64,000 nucleotides of DNA, from the NCBI GenBank assembly GCA_045604405.1, contig JAZUNZ010000003.1, positions 1 to 64,000 of the forward strand. The letters run 5' to 3'. Origin of the DNA: UMGS1649 sp045604405 (GTDB taxonomy: Bacteria; Bacillota; Clostridia; TANB77; CAG-465). Below the pieces are notes generated by a model, which saw nothing but the letters and a program-made list of their open reading frames with translations, had not been told where the DNA came from and ran no database searches. The position numbers and the translations under genes were made by a program. Position 1 is the first letter of the stretch, and every line of letters starts with the position of its first letter. Below are positions 26,125 to 35,007 of this stretch, in pieces.

Positions 26125-27525
26125 TTACTTTCCAACGTTTTCTAGCATGTCTATATCTATTATTGGCACGTTGTTCTTTTCTAAAATTGGAATAATATTT
26201 TGTTTTATTTCATCAAATTCCATATAATAGAACAAATCTATTTTTTTACCATTATTAAGACTAATTACATAGGTTGGCAGGTTAATTATTTCCCCAAAAT
26301 CATTGGTAATTGCTTTTGCACTATACACACAATCAACATTTTCATAAAGAATAGTTTCGCCTTTAATATTTAAGAAATTTAAATTATCCTTAAATCCATT
26401 CTCATAAAAAGAAATGTTAGTATTAGCAGCCAAAACAGATATAACCAAGCCCAATGCTATTACAAATTGCAATAATTTAGCCATTATTGTATACGTCTTT
26501 TCACCATTTTCTATTTCATCTAAAGCAACAATTGTAGTATAATCTTTTTTAAACATCAACTTATATACACCTCTTCGTGTAAAAAACGCACTTACAATTG
26601 CCGTTAAGAATGCGGGCATAAATACCATAAACGCATCTGCACCGCCAACATATATAGCTCCTTTAGCTATATAATGCAGGGAAATATAAAACACTAGAGA
26701 ATATACAATATACCATATAGGTATAAGGGCAATCCATGATAATATCATCGGAAGCAATTCGATTTTAGCAGTCTTTAATCTTCTTGCCTGTTGCATGGTA
26801 TTTAGTTTACCCTCTACAGGAATTTCAATATTATTATCCTCAATGTATGCTATTAATTTTTTCTCATATACAGTTAACTTGTTGCCTAATTTGTTGTATT
26901 TTTTAATAGATTTTTTATATTTTCCATTTATATAGTCTAAGTAACCTTCCATTGTAAATCTAGATATATCCAATACATAATATAATTCCAACATTCTCAT
27001 TAAATGCAAAATATTTTTTGATTCAAATATCTTTTCATCTAACAGTAAAGTCGTCTTTTCATCTACAATCTTTTCCAACATTGCAATTTGTTCAGCGCTT
27101 TTACTTATATCTTGTATTTTATCTTTATATTTTAAAAAAGTTTCTACCAAGTAATTTAACACTTCTATCATCTTGGTTTCACTAGTAACATAGGGAAATG
27201 TATAACATTTAAAGTTGTTATTATCTACTATGTCAAACAAATCATATATAGAATACTCTACTGGTAGTTTTCCATCCTCAAACAAAAAACGCATTTCGAT
27301 AGTAGATTTCGGAATTAGCATGCTTACATTTATTTTATAATCCAATTTCAACACGAACTTTTTAAAAATTATCCACGCGCCAACTGAATGATATCCCTTT
27401 TCAGGATTATTTTTCTTAAAGTATTCTTCAACTCTATAATTTATTACTCCTTCAAGTAAGTTGCTATATTTTTCTGTTTCTTGTTTGAACGTTTCAACTA
27501 ATCTCTTAATTAAATCTTCCTTCAT
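26125..27525 (-). CDS. Hypothetical membrane protein, ~466 aa
   Basis: No family recognised. The N-terminal 250 residues look soluble and helical with a charged repeat-like region. Four hydrophobic segments follow (about 264-288, 295-320 and two near 345-375). The C-terminus (about 90 residues) is beta-rich and extracellular or cytoplasmic, reminiscent of a PH-like YdbS/bPH tail by pattern only. ATG 27525 follows GGAGAA; the earlier ATG (27543) precedes that site. The gene separates rplKA from rplJL, which are normally contiguous. Confidence 0.6.
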   Translation of the reverse strand: MKEDLIKRLVETFKQETEKYSNLLEGVINYRVEEYFKKNNPEKGYHSVGAWIIFKKFVLKLDYKINVSMLIPKSTIEMRFLFEDGKLPVEYSIYDLFDIVDNNNFKCYTFPYVTSETKMIEVLNYLVETFLKYKDKIQDISKSAEQIAMLEKIVDEKTTLLLDEKIFESKNILHLMRMLELYYVLDISRFTMEGYLDYINGKYKKSIKKYNKLGNKLTVYEKKLIAYIEDNNIEIPVEGKLNTMQQARRLKTAKIELLPMILSWIALIPIWYIVYSLVFYISLHYIAKGAIYVGGADAFMVFMPAFLTAIVSAFFTRRGVYKLMFKKDYTTIVALDEIENGEKTYTIMAKLLQFVIALGLVISVLAANTNISFYENGFKDNLNFLNIKGETILYENVDCVYSAKAITNDFGEIINLPTYVISLNNGKKIDLFYYMEFDEIKQNIIPILEKNNVPIIDIDMLENVGK

Positions 27526-27550
27526 AATGTTTTCTCCATACACAAAAAGA

Positions 27551-27566
27551 ACCGCTAAAAAGCGGT
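27551..27566 (-). terminator. Terminator after rplA
   Basis: ACCGCT/AGCGGT stem with 4-nt loop then TTCTTTTT on the minus strand, just past the rplA stop. Explains why rplA is the operon end here. Confidence 0.75.
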
Positions 27567-27573
27567 ACTCTTG

Positions 27574-28257
27574 TTATATTTTTGTTGTAATTTTTATTCC
27601 AGGTCCCATAGTTGTAGATATTGCAATTGATTTTAAGTAAGTACCTTTTGCTGCGGCTGGTTTTGCTTTAACTATAGCATCTAATAAAGTTTCGTAGTTT
27701 TCTTTTATCTTTGCACTACCGAATGATACTTTACCAATTATTGTATGTATAATATTGTTTTTATCTAGTCTATATTCAACTTTACCAGCTTTAATTTCGT
27801 TAACTGCTTTTGCAGTATCAACTGTAACTGTTCCAGCTTTAGGGTTTGGCATTAATCCTTTAGGTCCTAGTATCTTAGCTATTCTTCCAAGTGCCGGCAT
27901 CATATCTGGAGTTGCTACAACAGCATCAAAATCTAACCAACCTTCGTTAGCGATTTTAGCTATCATATCATCATCTCCAACATAATCTGCTCCTGCAGCT
28001 TCAGCAGCTGCTGCCTTTTCAGATTTAGCAAGTACTAATACTTTTTTAGATTTACCTGTTCCATTTGGAAGTACTACTGTACCTCTTACTTGTTGGTCTG
28101 CTTGCTTAGAATCAACACCTAGTTTTATATGCATTTCTATACTTTCATCAAATTTAGCTTTTGGTAATTTTTCAATTAATGCTAAAGCTTCATCGATTTC
28201 GTATTGTTTCGCTTCAACTTGTGCTCTGGCTTCTGTCATTCTTTTGCTCTTATTCAC
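27574..28257 (-). CDS. rplA: 50S ribosomal protein L1
   Basis: A 227-aa L1 stalk protein; binds 23S rRNA and can repress its own operon. Visible: GVDSKQADQQVRGTVVLP, then LGPKGLMPNPKAGTV, and the closing STTMGPGIKI. The start is GTG with GGAGGG six bases upstream. It follows rplK in the rpmG-secE-nusG-rplKA operon. Unusually, rplJL do not follow; a terminator does. Confidence 0.97.
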   Translation of the reverse strand: MNKSKRMTEARAQVEAKQYEIDEALALIEKLPKAKFDESIEMHIKLGVDSKQADQQVRGTVVLPNGTGKSKKVLVLAKSEKAAAAEAAGADYVGDDDMIAKIANEGWLDFDAVVATPDMMPALGRIAKILGPKGLMPNPKAGTVTVDTAKAVNEIKAGKVEYRLDKNNIIHTIIGKVSFGSAKIKENYETLLDAIVKAKPAAAKGTYLKSIAISTTMGPGIKITTKI

Positions 28258-28302
28258 GATTTTCCCTCCTTTTGGTTTTAACGAGTATATTCTCTCCCAT
28301 AA

Positions 28303-28731
28303 TTATTCAGTAACAACGATCCCCATTGATCTTGCAGTTCCTTTTATCATAGATACTGCTGACTCTAAAGAGGCTGCGTTTAAATCTTGCATTTTAGTTT
28401 TTGCAATTTCTTCAACTTGTGCAAGTGTTACTTTAGCAACTTTATCTTTGTGTGGTTTTGCTGATCCACTCTCTATACCAGCCGCTTTCTTAAGTAATAC
28501 TGCTGCTGGTGGAGTTTTTATTATAAACTCAAATGATTTGTCTTGGTAAACTGTAAGCACTGCTGGGAATATCATTCCTGCGTCCTTAGCTGTTCTTTCA
28601 TTGAACTCTTTACAGAATTGCATAATGTTAATTCCTGTAGGTCCTAATGCTGGTCCAACTGGTGGTGCTGGGTTAGCTTTACCTGCTTCAATTTGTAGTT
28701 TAACAACATGAGTAACTTTCTTCTCTGCCAT
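28303..28731 (-). CDS. rplK: 50S ribosomal protein L11
   Basis: A 142-aa protein of the GTPase-associated centre. The proline-rich N-terminal motif KANPAPPVGPALGPTGINIM and the C-terminal rRNA-binding domain ending SARSMGIVV are intact. GGGGG-type ribosome site just before ATG. Lies between nusG and rplA. Confidence 0.97.
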   Translation of the reverse strand: MAEKKVTHVVKLQIEAGKANPAPPVGPALGPTGINIMQFCKEFNERTAKDAGMIFPAVLTVYQDKSFEFIIKTPPAAVLLKKAAGIESGSAKPHKDKVAKVTLAQVEEIAKTKMQDLNAASLESAVSMIKGTARSMGIVVTE

Positions 28732-28776
28732 CTTTTTTCACCCCCTTAAATATCTTAACATTTAAAATGTTATTAA

Positions 28777-29316
28777 CTATATTTTTTGTATTTGTTCAAA
28801 GCCTAGTTCAACAGTAGTTTCTCTGTTAAACATATTAACTTTAACAACAACTCTTTGTTTTTCCTTGTCTATTGATTCTATAGTACCAGGATAATTGTAG
28901 AAAGGTTCTGTTATTATAGTTACAGAATCTCCTACTTCAAAATCTAAATTGATAACTTCATCACCAATTCCTAAACTTATCATTTCTTTTTCTGTAAGCG
29001 GTAATGGCTTATCCCCTGTTCCTACGAAACTGAATACTCCCTTTATGCTCTTTATAACATACCAAGTTTCATCAGTTAGAATCATTTTCACAAGTACATA
29101 ACCTGGGAATACTTTCTTTATAGATGTTTTTTGTTTTCCATCTTTTATTTCGATTTCTTCCTCCATTGGTATTATAATTTCTTCGATTTTATCTTCAAGT
29201 CCACGATTCGCTACAACTTTTTCTAGTGTAGTTTTTACTTTGTTTTCATAGCCAGAGTATGTATAAACAACATACCAATTAGATGCATTTTCTTTTATAT
29301 CAGTTGCCTCTGACAT
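28777..29316 (-). CDS. nusG: Transcription elongation/termination factor NusG
   Basis: A 179-aa protein linking RNA polymerase and ribosome. The NGN domain (NWYVVYTYSGYENKVK, then KVFPGYVLVKM) and the C-terminal KOW domain (VGDSVTIITEPFYNYPG) are present. ATG 29316 follows GGAGTGAGG; an upstream frame start at 29340 precedes it without a site. Eleven bases from secE. Confidence 0.96.
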   Translation of the reverse strand: MSEATDIKENASNWYVVYTYSGYENKVKTTLEKVVANRGLEDKIEEIIIPMEEEIEIKDGKQKTSIKKVFPGYVLVKMILTDETWYVIKSIKGVFSFVGTGDKPLPLTEKEMISLGIGDEVINLDFEVGDSVTIITEPFYNYPGTIESIDKEKQRVVVKVNMFNRETTVELGFEQIQKI

Positions 29317-29327
29317 AAACCTCACTC

Positions 29328-29519
29328 CTAACCTATCCAATTAGATATTAAATCCCATATTTTAGTATCAGCCATCTCTAATACAAGGTCAATCCCTAAT
29401 ACTACAGCTGACACTACTATAACTAGTACTAATACCCATAAAGTATTATTTACTATTTGTTTTTTTGTTGGCCATACTACTTTCTTAAGTTCAGCCTTTG
29501 TGTCTTTTAAAATACCCAT
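29328..29519 (-). CDS. secE: Preprotein translocase subunit SecE
   Basis: A 63-aa single-span translocase subunit that clamps SecY. The amphipathic ELKKVVWPTKKQ motif precedes one transmembrane helix, as in all short bacterial SecE. ATG 29519 is preferred to the GTG nine bases earlier because AGGA then has normal spacing. Position between rpmG and nusG is classical. Confidence 0.93.
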   Translation of the reverse strand: MGILKDTKAELKKVVWPTKKQIVNNTLWVLVLVIVVSAVVLGIDLVLEMADTKIWDLISNWIG

Positions 29520-29538
29520 AGTGTTCACATCCTATTCA

Positions 29539-29688
29539 TTATTTTGTTTCTTTATGTGTTGTGTGTTTTTGACAGAATTTACAAAACTTATTTAATTCAA
29601 CTCTCTCTGTAGTATTTCTCTTATTTTTGCTTGTTTCATAATTTCTTTGTTTACATTCTGTACATGCTAATGTTATATTTTCTCTCAT
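29539..29688 (-). CDS. rpmG: 50S ribosomal protein L33
   Basis: A 49-aa L33 with two zinc-binding Cys pairs (C-TEC and CKFC), i.e. the zinc-containing C+ paralogue. GGAGGTG precedes ATG. First gene of the rpmG-secE-nusG-rplK-rplA operon. Confidence 0.93.
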   Translation of the reverse strand: MRENITLACTECKQRNYETSKNKRNTTERVELNKFCKFCQKHTTHKETK

Positions 29689-29731
29689 CTTTACGCACCT
29701 CCGAATATTTGCCATTTACATATGCTATACT

Positions 29732-29760
29732 AGTTTACCATAAACAGACAAAAAAGTCAA
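29732..29760 (-). promoter_or_regulatory. Promoter of rpmG-secE-nusG-rplKA
   Basis: Minus strand TTGACT (29755-29760), 17 bp, TAAACT (29732-29737). The -35 hexamer is part of the right arm of the terminator of the upstream gene (29755-29784). Confidence 0.55.
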
Positions 29761-29784
29761 CAAAACTATTCAGTTTTATTGACT
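29755..29784 (-). terminator. Terminator of the 158-aa gene, overlapping the rpmG -35
   Basis: A 13-bp stem with one mismatch (29755-29767 with 29772-29784), then TTTTTT on the minus strand. Confidence 0.8.
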
Positions 29785-29797
29785 TTTTATTTATTTT

Positions 29798-30274
29798 TTA
29801 ACTTTCAGTTAATTTTACTTTGCCTGTTTCCAATACACTACGTATAAGTCCATCATGTTTACCTGCAACCTTTATAAGGGTTGATGCAGAGGTATTGGGA
29901 TGATCTACGATCATTGCCGCATGTCGATATACGTCTATGTGACGTTCTGCAATTTTTTCAATATCTTCAGAACAAACACTGTGATTTTCAAGCAACAAGC
30001 CCGCCATTACACAACTACACTCTGCCGCTAACTCGTGGAGTATTTCCTGGGGAGTAGACGAATTTCCGGCCAAAGAATAGTCTACCCTCTCCTTGTATTT
30101 ATCATACAAATACTTTAAAGTCCTCTCATCTGCGTACCGGTTTTCAGCAATTGTCTCAGCCAACAGTACTTCATTGAATTCAAGCAATTGTTTCAGATTT
30201 TCGGCGCTCCTACTTTCTTTTGCCATAATTTCAAGCAACTCATTTGAGCAATGATTCAAATCGAAGCTAATCAT
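29798..30274 (-). CDS. Hypothetical 158-aa helical-repeat protein, codon-atypical, in-frame CGG
   Basis: A soluble protein made of short helical repeats of about 25 residues (TLKYLYDKYKERVDYSLAGN, then EILHELAAECSCVMAGLLLE, and further units), similar in pattern to leucine-rich-repeat-variant/HEAT-like proteins; such folds bind partners. I cannot assign a function. ATG 30274 follows GGAGG; the frame start at 30292 lies before it. Codon 46 (30137-30139) is CGG, read as sense. Codon use is G/C-richer than neighbours. It is coupled to the small membrane protein gene upstream. Confidence 0.6.
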   Translation of the reverse strand: MISFDLNHCSNELLEIMAKESRSAENLKQLLEFNEVLLAETIAENRYADERTLKYLYDKYKERVDYSLAGNSSTPQEILHELAAECSCVMAGLLLENHSVCSEDIEKIAERHIDVYRHAAMIVDHPNTSASTLIKVAGKHDGLIRSVLETGKVKLTES

Positions 30275-30275
30275 T

Positions 30276-30485
30276 TTAATTCCTCCAAGCATTTATATTA
30301 TATTTAATTGTTTTGCCTTTTGCCAAGAAATTTATTATATCATCAAGATTATCCTCATCTTCTTTTCTCTTAATGCTATCAATTAGTTCCTTGGACACAT
30401 TGTTTTTTCCCGCTTTTGCAATGTTAAGCCACAACAAAGCAACCATTACTGGTATAAACGTTAGTATTATTAGAACCGCTACCAT
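30276..30485 (-). CDS. Small membrane protein, 69 aa
   Basis: One N-terminal transmembrane segment (about residues 2-24) and a charged cytoplasmic tail. No family recognised. GGAG lies upstream of ATG. It ends one base before the start of the helical-repeat gene, so the two are probably co-expressed. Confidence 0.6.
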   Translation of the reverse strand: MVAVLIILTFIPVMVALLWLNIAKAGKNNVSKELIDSIKRKEDEDNLDDIINFLAKGKTIKYNINAWRN

Positions 30486-30566
30486 TTTATAATCTCCTTC
30501 TAAAGTTTTATTTGGATTGTATTTTTAACTTTGTTATTATACCACAATTACCTTCATATTGCAACT

Positions 30567-30589
30567 AAAACAGGGCATCGCCCTGTTTT
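30567..30589 (-). terminator. Terminator of the amidase gene
   Basis: Perfect 10-bp stem (30567-30576 with 30580-30589), 3-nt loop; the stem overlaps the amidase stop codon. Confidence 0.8.
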
Positions 30590-32387
30590 AACGATATTCT
30601 CTATTTATCTGTCTTCTTTTTCTTGCTTGTGTAGTTTTCTTCTTTTTGCCCTTCTTTTTGCTTTTCTTTTTCTTTTTTAGCTTCGCTTTTATAATTGCAA
30701 AAAGAATTAATGTACCAATTATTCCTGCACCTATTTTTATCGCATTCATTTTTTGCTGTTGTTCTTTATCCTTAATTGCAGCTTCATTGTAATTATTAAT
30801 TAATGTTATAGCTTCTTGCTCATGATTAGAATATGTATTGTAGTCTCTAAAAAACTCTTGCATATCTTGTTTTACATCGCTATATGCTGATTTATTTAAT
30901 GTTTCTTGATTTTCTTTATATAGTTCAACGAGTCTAGTTACGTCATCGTCTATTCCATACAAGTTTGGTGCAAGTTTAGACATATTAAATTCATCTTCAG
31001 TTACTAGAAAGTCGGATATTGTATAAAGAGTTTTTTCATCTGTTGATTTAGCTACAAATTCTATGCCATATGGCAAGCCATCTTTTCCAAATCCCATAGG
31101 AATAGATATTGCCGGCATTCCCGCGACTGGCGATATTGCGAAACTCGGCGACACAACAGAAGCGTCATTTATACTTGTTATCTGGTTTTTAGTTGTAGGA
31201 TATGCTAGAACATCTACATCATATTTATCCATTTGTGATTCAATATAATCTTCATATTCCTTATGTTTTTCTTGGTACGTATTTAATTTCGAAATATCAT
31301 CTTCGCAAGCACCCTCGTAAAGCGGCAAATCTTGTATATATTTTCCAGTCTCTACAAGATCTGAAAAGCTTCTTTGTTTGCTGTTAGTATTTTGTATGTA
31401 TTGATTAAAGAAATAGCACATGCTCCAACCGCCAATCGTGCTGTTATAATAGTTATATGCAGTACTGTTATATAAATCGTCTATATATATTATTTCTACT
31501 CCTTTATCTTTCAAATTGTCTATATTTGTATTAAACAAATCTAATACAACTTCGTCTGTAGAGTTTGCAATAGGGATGTAACTTAAATTGCTGTCGCCTT
31601 CTACAAATTGAGACAATACTCCAATTTTTATTCCTTTTGCATAGTCTTTATACTCTATATATTTGCTCATATTATCTGTTAATACATCTAATAAAATAGC
31701 ATTGTCCGACGTATATTTCGTCATTGGTCCTGCCGTATCTCTTGATGTATCATAATTTATAATGCCTTCTGATTTTAACAATTTGTATGTTGGTCTAAGT
31801 CCTATTAAATTTGCAGCAGATGCTGGTACTCTTATAGATGAATTGGTGTCTGTTCCAATACCTGCAACAGCCATGCCTGTACTTACTGCAACTGCAGTTC
31901 CACCAGAGGAGCCATAAGACGTAAGACTGGTGTCATACGCATTTTTAACAGTGCCATATGAGCTTCTAGATAGCGACGCACTAAAGGCAAATTCACTCAT
32001 GTTTGCCTTTGCTATAATCAACGCCCCACTATCCAAAAGATTTTGAACTATAGCAGCATTTTGTTTTGGATAATTATCCGATAAAGCACTTGCCCCAGCA
32101 GTAGTAGGCATTTTTACATAATCTATATTGTCTTTTATTACAAGCGGCATTCCGAATAGCATTGATGTTCTTCCGCTTTTCTTGTATTGCTCATCCAACT
32201 TTTTTGCTTCATCTACTATATTTTCATTTATTGAAATTATGGCATTAAATTCGTCGTTATATTCTTTGATTCTTTCTAAGTATATCTTTGCAATTGTCTC
32301 ATAGTTTACGAGTCCAAGATCAACCGCCTCTTGGATTTCTTTTATAGACAATTTTAAAATATCTATTGGTGCTTTAGTATACTCCAT
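30588..32387 (-). CDS. Amidase-signature hydrolase with C-terminal membrane anchor
   Basis: A 599-aa amidase-signature enzyme. The catalytic Lys lies in PLVIKDNID (near 88), the cis-Ser in YGSSGGTAVA (near 163), and the nucleophile Ser in GTDTNSSIRVPAS (near 187). A C-terminal extension of about 100 residues has one transmembrane helix (near 550-570) followed by a strongly basic tail, which is unusual in GatA-like enzymes and suggests anchoring at the inner membrane face. No signal peptide. It is not GatA: no gatB/gatC neighbour. Substrate unknown. Confidence 0.82.
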   Translation of the reverse strand: MEYTKAPIDILKLSIKEIQEAVDLGLVNYETIAKIYLERIKEYNDEFNAIISINENIVDEAKKLDEQYKKSGRTSMLFGMPLVIKDNIDYVKMPTTAGASALSDNYPKQNAAIVQNLLDSGALIIAKANMSEFAFSASLSRSSYGTVKNAYDTSLTSYGSSGGTAVAVSTGMAVAGIGTDTNSSIRVPASAANLIGLRPTYKLLKSEGIINYDTSRDTAGPMTKYTSDNAILLDVLTDNMSKYIEYKDYAKGIKIGVLSQFVEGDSNLSYIPIANSTDEVVLDLFNTNIDNLKDKGVEIIYIDDLYNSTAYNYYNSTIGGWSMCYFFNQYIQNTNSKQRSFSDLVETGKYIQDLPLYEGACEDDISKLNTYQEKHKEYEDYIESQMDKYDVDVLAYPTTKNQITSINDASVVSPSFAISPVAGMPAISIPMGFGKDGLPYGIEFVAKSTDEKTLYTISDFLVTEDEFNMSKLAPNLYGIDDDVTRLVELYKENQETLNKSAYSDVKQDMQEFFRDYNTYSNHEQEAITLINNYNEAAIKDKEQQQKMNAIKIGAGIIGTLILFAIIKAKLKKKKKSKKKGKKKKTTQARKRRQINREYR

Positions 32388-32505
32388 ATATTACTCCCAT
32401 ACTATATAGTTACCATACTTTATTTGTTTTTGCAATTAATATAAATAAATTTACACAATTTAAATCAAAAAAGAAACAGTGTCTTGTACACCATTTCTTT
32501 TTTTG

Positions 32506-32928
32506 TTATACATATATAGAAACCAGCTTGTCTTTTATAGTGATAGGCAAAATATTATATGCGCCCAGTTCACTTTTACTTATCCTTACTATTTCATACA
32601 ACCCATATTTACTGTCTATATTCATGTTTTGGAATTCTTCTGCACTTCCTTGTTTAATCTTGCCACTTAATACAGTTGCAAAATAGAAACATTCTTGTTT
32701 ATCTAAATCCTCACTATATTCTTCTATCAAAAGTTCTTCAAGCTTAATATCTACATCCAACTCCTCTTTAGCCTCTCGCACCCCTGCTTGTTCCCATGTT
32801 TCGCCCTCGTCAAGATGTCCTCCAGGCAACACATAATATGTTTTTATTCCTCCATTTATTTTCTTAGTCCTTTTTATGAATATAATATTTTTTCCCTCTT
32901 CTATAATAAGTCTTGTGGCTTTTTTCAT
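32506..32928 (-). CDS. NUDIX hydrolase
   Basis: A 140-aa NUDIX domain protein; the box is GGHLDEGETWEQAGVREAKEEL near residues 37-59 (written here in part: GX5EX7REX2EE). It hydrolyses a nucleoside diphosphate derivative, substrate not predictable. GAGGTG is before ATG. Ten bases downstream of the IscU-like gene, so the two may be co-transcribed. Confidence 0.85.
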   Translation of the reverse strand: MKKATRLIIEEGKNIIFIKRTKKINGGIKTYYVLPGGHLDEGETWEQAGVREAKEELDVDIKLEELLIEEYSEDLDKQECFYFATVLSGKIKQGSAEEFQNMNIDSKYGLYEIVRISKSELGAYNILPITIKDKLVSIYV

Positions 32929-32937
32929 ATCTCACCT

Positions 32938-33372
32938 CTAGTGAGCGTGATCACACGCTTTACAACATCCTTTACATTTGTTTACTTCAAATTCGCTTTC
33001 TCTACCCGTCTTTTTTAAATAGTCCATAATTGCAGCCTTTACAGCTTCTTCAGCAAGCACCGAACAATGAAGTTTTACAGGAGGCAAACCTTCCAACGCT
33101 TCAACAACCGCCTTATTTGTAAGTTTTAAAGCCTCTTGTATTGTTTTTCCTTTTATCATCTCAGTTGCCATAGAACTTGTTGCTATAGCCGCTCCACAAC
33201 CAAAAGTTTTAAAAGATATGTCTTTTATTATATCATCTTCTATGTATAGATACATTCTCATTATATCTCCACATTTTGCATTTCCAACTTCTCCTACAGC
33301 ATTGTAGTTTTCAAGTTCTCCTACATTTCTTGGGTTTGAGAAATGATCCATTACTTTTCTTGTATATTGCAT
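32938..33372 (-). CDS. IscU/NifU-like Fe-S cluster scaffold
   Basis: A 144-aa scaffold protein of the clostridial NifU N-terminal type. Conserved cysteines occur in NAKCGDIM, GCGAAIA and LHCSVLAE. A Cys-rich C-terminal tail (CKGCCKAC then HAH) is an added metal-binding motif. The usual cysteine desulfurase partner (NifS/IscS) is not adjacent in this window. The ribosome site is AAGGAAG before ATG. Confidence 0.88.
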   Translation of the reverse strand: MQYTRKVMDHFSNPRNVGELENYNAVGEVGNAKCGDIMRMYLYIEDDIIKDISFKTFGCGAAIATSSMATEMIKGKTIQEALKLTNKAVVEALEGLPPVKLHCSVLAEEAVKAAIMDYLKKTGRESEFEVNKCKGCCKACDHAH

Positions 33373-33399
33373 TTAATTGTACTTCCTTTCTGTGTTATA

Positions 33400-33645
33400 T
33401 TATTGATTAACGCTTTTTATATCTTGTAATTCAAATCTATATTTTTGTTTTACGTTTGGATATTTATTATGATCTACTTCGCTTAAAAACATTTCTAAAG
33501 GCCTTATCCATAGACTAGCATCACCGTACAAACTTCTATAAACAACATATTTTTCTTTAGTTTCAGAGTGACCAGCGACACCCACAACTAAATAATAATC
33601 TCCCTTAAAATGTTTATAAATACCGTTTATTTTCAATTCATTCAT
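33400..33645 (-). CDS. DUF1653 family protein
   Basis: An 81-aa protein with the DUF1653 pattern: GIYKHFKGDYYLVVGVA-HSET, VVYRSLYGD and WIRPLEMF. Function of the family is unknown. ATG 33645 follows GGAG; the longer frame to 33693 lacks a site. Confidence 0.85.
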   Translation of the reverse strand: MNELKINGIYKHFKGDYYLVVGVAGHSETKEKYVVYRSLYGDASLWIRPLEMFLSEVDHNKYPNVKQKYRFELQDIKSVNQ

Positions 33646-33815
33646 AATTTTTTCTCCTATCGTTTTGTTGTTTCCAATATCTATATTATACAATATTATG
33701 TTGAAAAAATCAATAAATATTGCGGCTTATGCTCTCTAAAGCTGCCACTAAAAACAGCTATATTACAATGACAGTGATTCATGTATTCCAGCACAATTGA
33801 AAACAATGTATTTTA

Positions 33816-34319
33816 TTATATCAAACTCTTATTTCTACATACATTATATAAAACATCATATTCTTCTTTAGTTGGTTCTTCCCAAAGAGATTCTAATTTT
33901 TTCATTAATCCTTCATCTAAATAAAAATCCGATCCGCCATTTCCCTCTTGAACCCTTTTATTTCTCTCTACAATATTTCGTTTCCATGTTTCATCATCAA
34001 CACAAACGTAATGAATTTCACATTCTATTCCTAATTTTTTATAATACTCTCTAACTTCTTGTCTTTCTTTTTTTGACCATAAACCTCTTTCAAAAATAAC
34101 ATTAGCTCCAGCTTGTGCAATTTCTCCAACTTTTCTAGTTAAGTAGTTATTTAATCTTTTTGAAAAAATATCATAGAACTCTCCTTGTTCATTATTAAGT
34201 AATTCATAGGTTGCTTCGTCTGGAGATATAATTACTGCATTAAACTCATCTTTTAATTGTTTTGAATAGTAACTTTTACCGCTACATATTTTCCCACATG
34301 TTAATATTACTTTTCCCAT
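33816..34319 (-). CDS. P-loop AAA_33-type kinase
   Basis: A 167-aa ATP-binding protein of the AAA_33/zeta-like small kinase group. Walker A is CGKICSGKSYY near residue 10; the later FERGLWSKKER and RNIVERNKRVQ are typical of the lid region. The target molecule is unknown; antibiotic phosphotransferase-like members exist. Twelve bases downstream of the GNAT gene, suggesting one transcript. Confidence 0.75.
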   Translation of the reverse strand: MGKVILTCGKICSGKSYYSKQLKDEFNAVIISPDEATYELLNNEQGEFYDIFSKRLNNYLTRKVGEIAQAGANVIFERGLWSKKERQEVREYYKKLGIECEIHYVCVDDETWKRNIVERNKRVQEGNGGSDFYLDEGLMKKLESLWEEPTKEEYDVLYNVCRNKSLI

Positions 34320-34330
34320 AAAATCAACTC

Positions 34331-34858
34331 CTATATTTTCTTTTTGTAGAATATAATTACATTTTCCTCTTGCATTGAAGGAACATCTTTTGATGGTTCA
34401 TATTCTATCACCGTTTTTATATAATCTCTAAATCCTAAATGAAAATATATTTCAATGTTCCTAACTGCTTCTGGTCCAACACCTAATGATAATTCAGTAT
34501 AACCTCGATTTTTCAAATCATTTTCAACAAATTTATATAATTTACTAAAATATCCTTTTCCTTCTTGTTCTTTGTTAGTCCTAAAAGCTGCTAAATATAC
34601 CATATTATCACTTAATAAACCAGAAGGTTCACTTATATCACCAATAAAAGCCGAATTTTTAACATATGCGGTAGCTTCACATATAATTTCATCGCCTAAA
34701 AATCCTAAATATGAAATCGTACTTTTTTCATCATAGTGTTTTAGTGCATTTTCTTTAAATTCTACCCACTTATTATTACCTGGATGTATTTCTACTAAAT
34801 ACTCCCATCTTTTTAACAATTCATCTCTGTTTGCAACTTTACAAATAAAATTTTCCAT
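34331..34858 (-). CDS. GNAT-family N-acetyltransferase
   Basis: A 175-aa acetyltransferase; the acetyl-CoA motif A region is YLAAFRTNKEQEGKGYFSKLY (shortened: R-x-x-x-x-x-x-G-K-G), with YTELSLGVGP and YFHLGFRDY following. Substrate unknown. ATG 34858 is preferred over the GTG at 34867 because GGATG is nearer. Confidence 0.78.
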   Translation of the reverse strand: MENFICKVANRDELLKRWEYLVEIHPGNNKWVEFKENALKHYDEKSTISYLGFLGDEIICEATAYVKNSAFIGDISEPSGLLSDNMVYLAAFRTNKEQEGKGYFSKLYKFVENDLKNRGYTELSLGVGPEAVRNIEIYFHLGFRDYIKTVIEYEPSKDVPSMQEENVIIFYKKKI

Positions 34859-34968
34859 AATTATCACATCCTTTATAATTATATCATATTAACATTTTTA
34901 TGGCTGATTTGTTAAAAACTTATCTAAATATATTTTTTGATATAAAACCATAAAGTTCTTAAACAATA

Positions 34969-35002
34969 AAAACCCCGCAAAATTTTATTTTACAAGGGTT
35001 TT
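34969..35002 (-). terminator. Terminator of secA
   Basis: AAAACCC with GGGTTTT flanking an AT-rich loop, immediately past the secA stop on the minus strand. Confidence 0.6.
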
Positions 35003-35007
35003 ATAAT

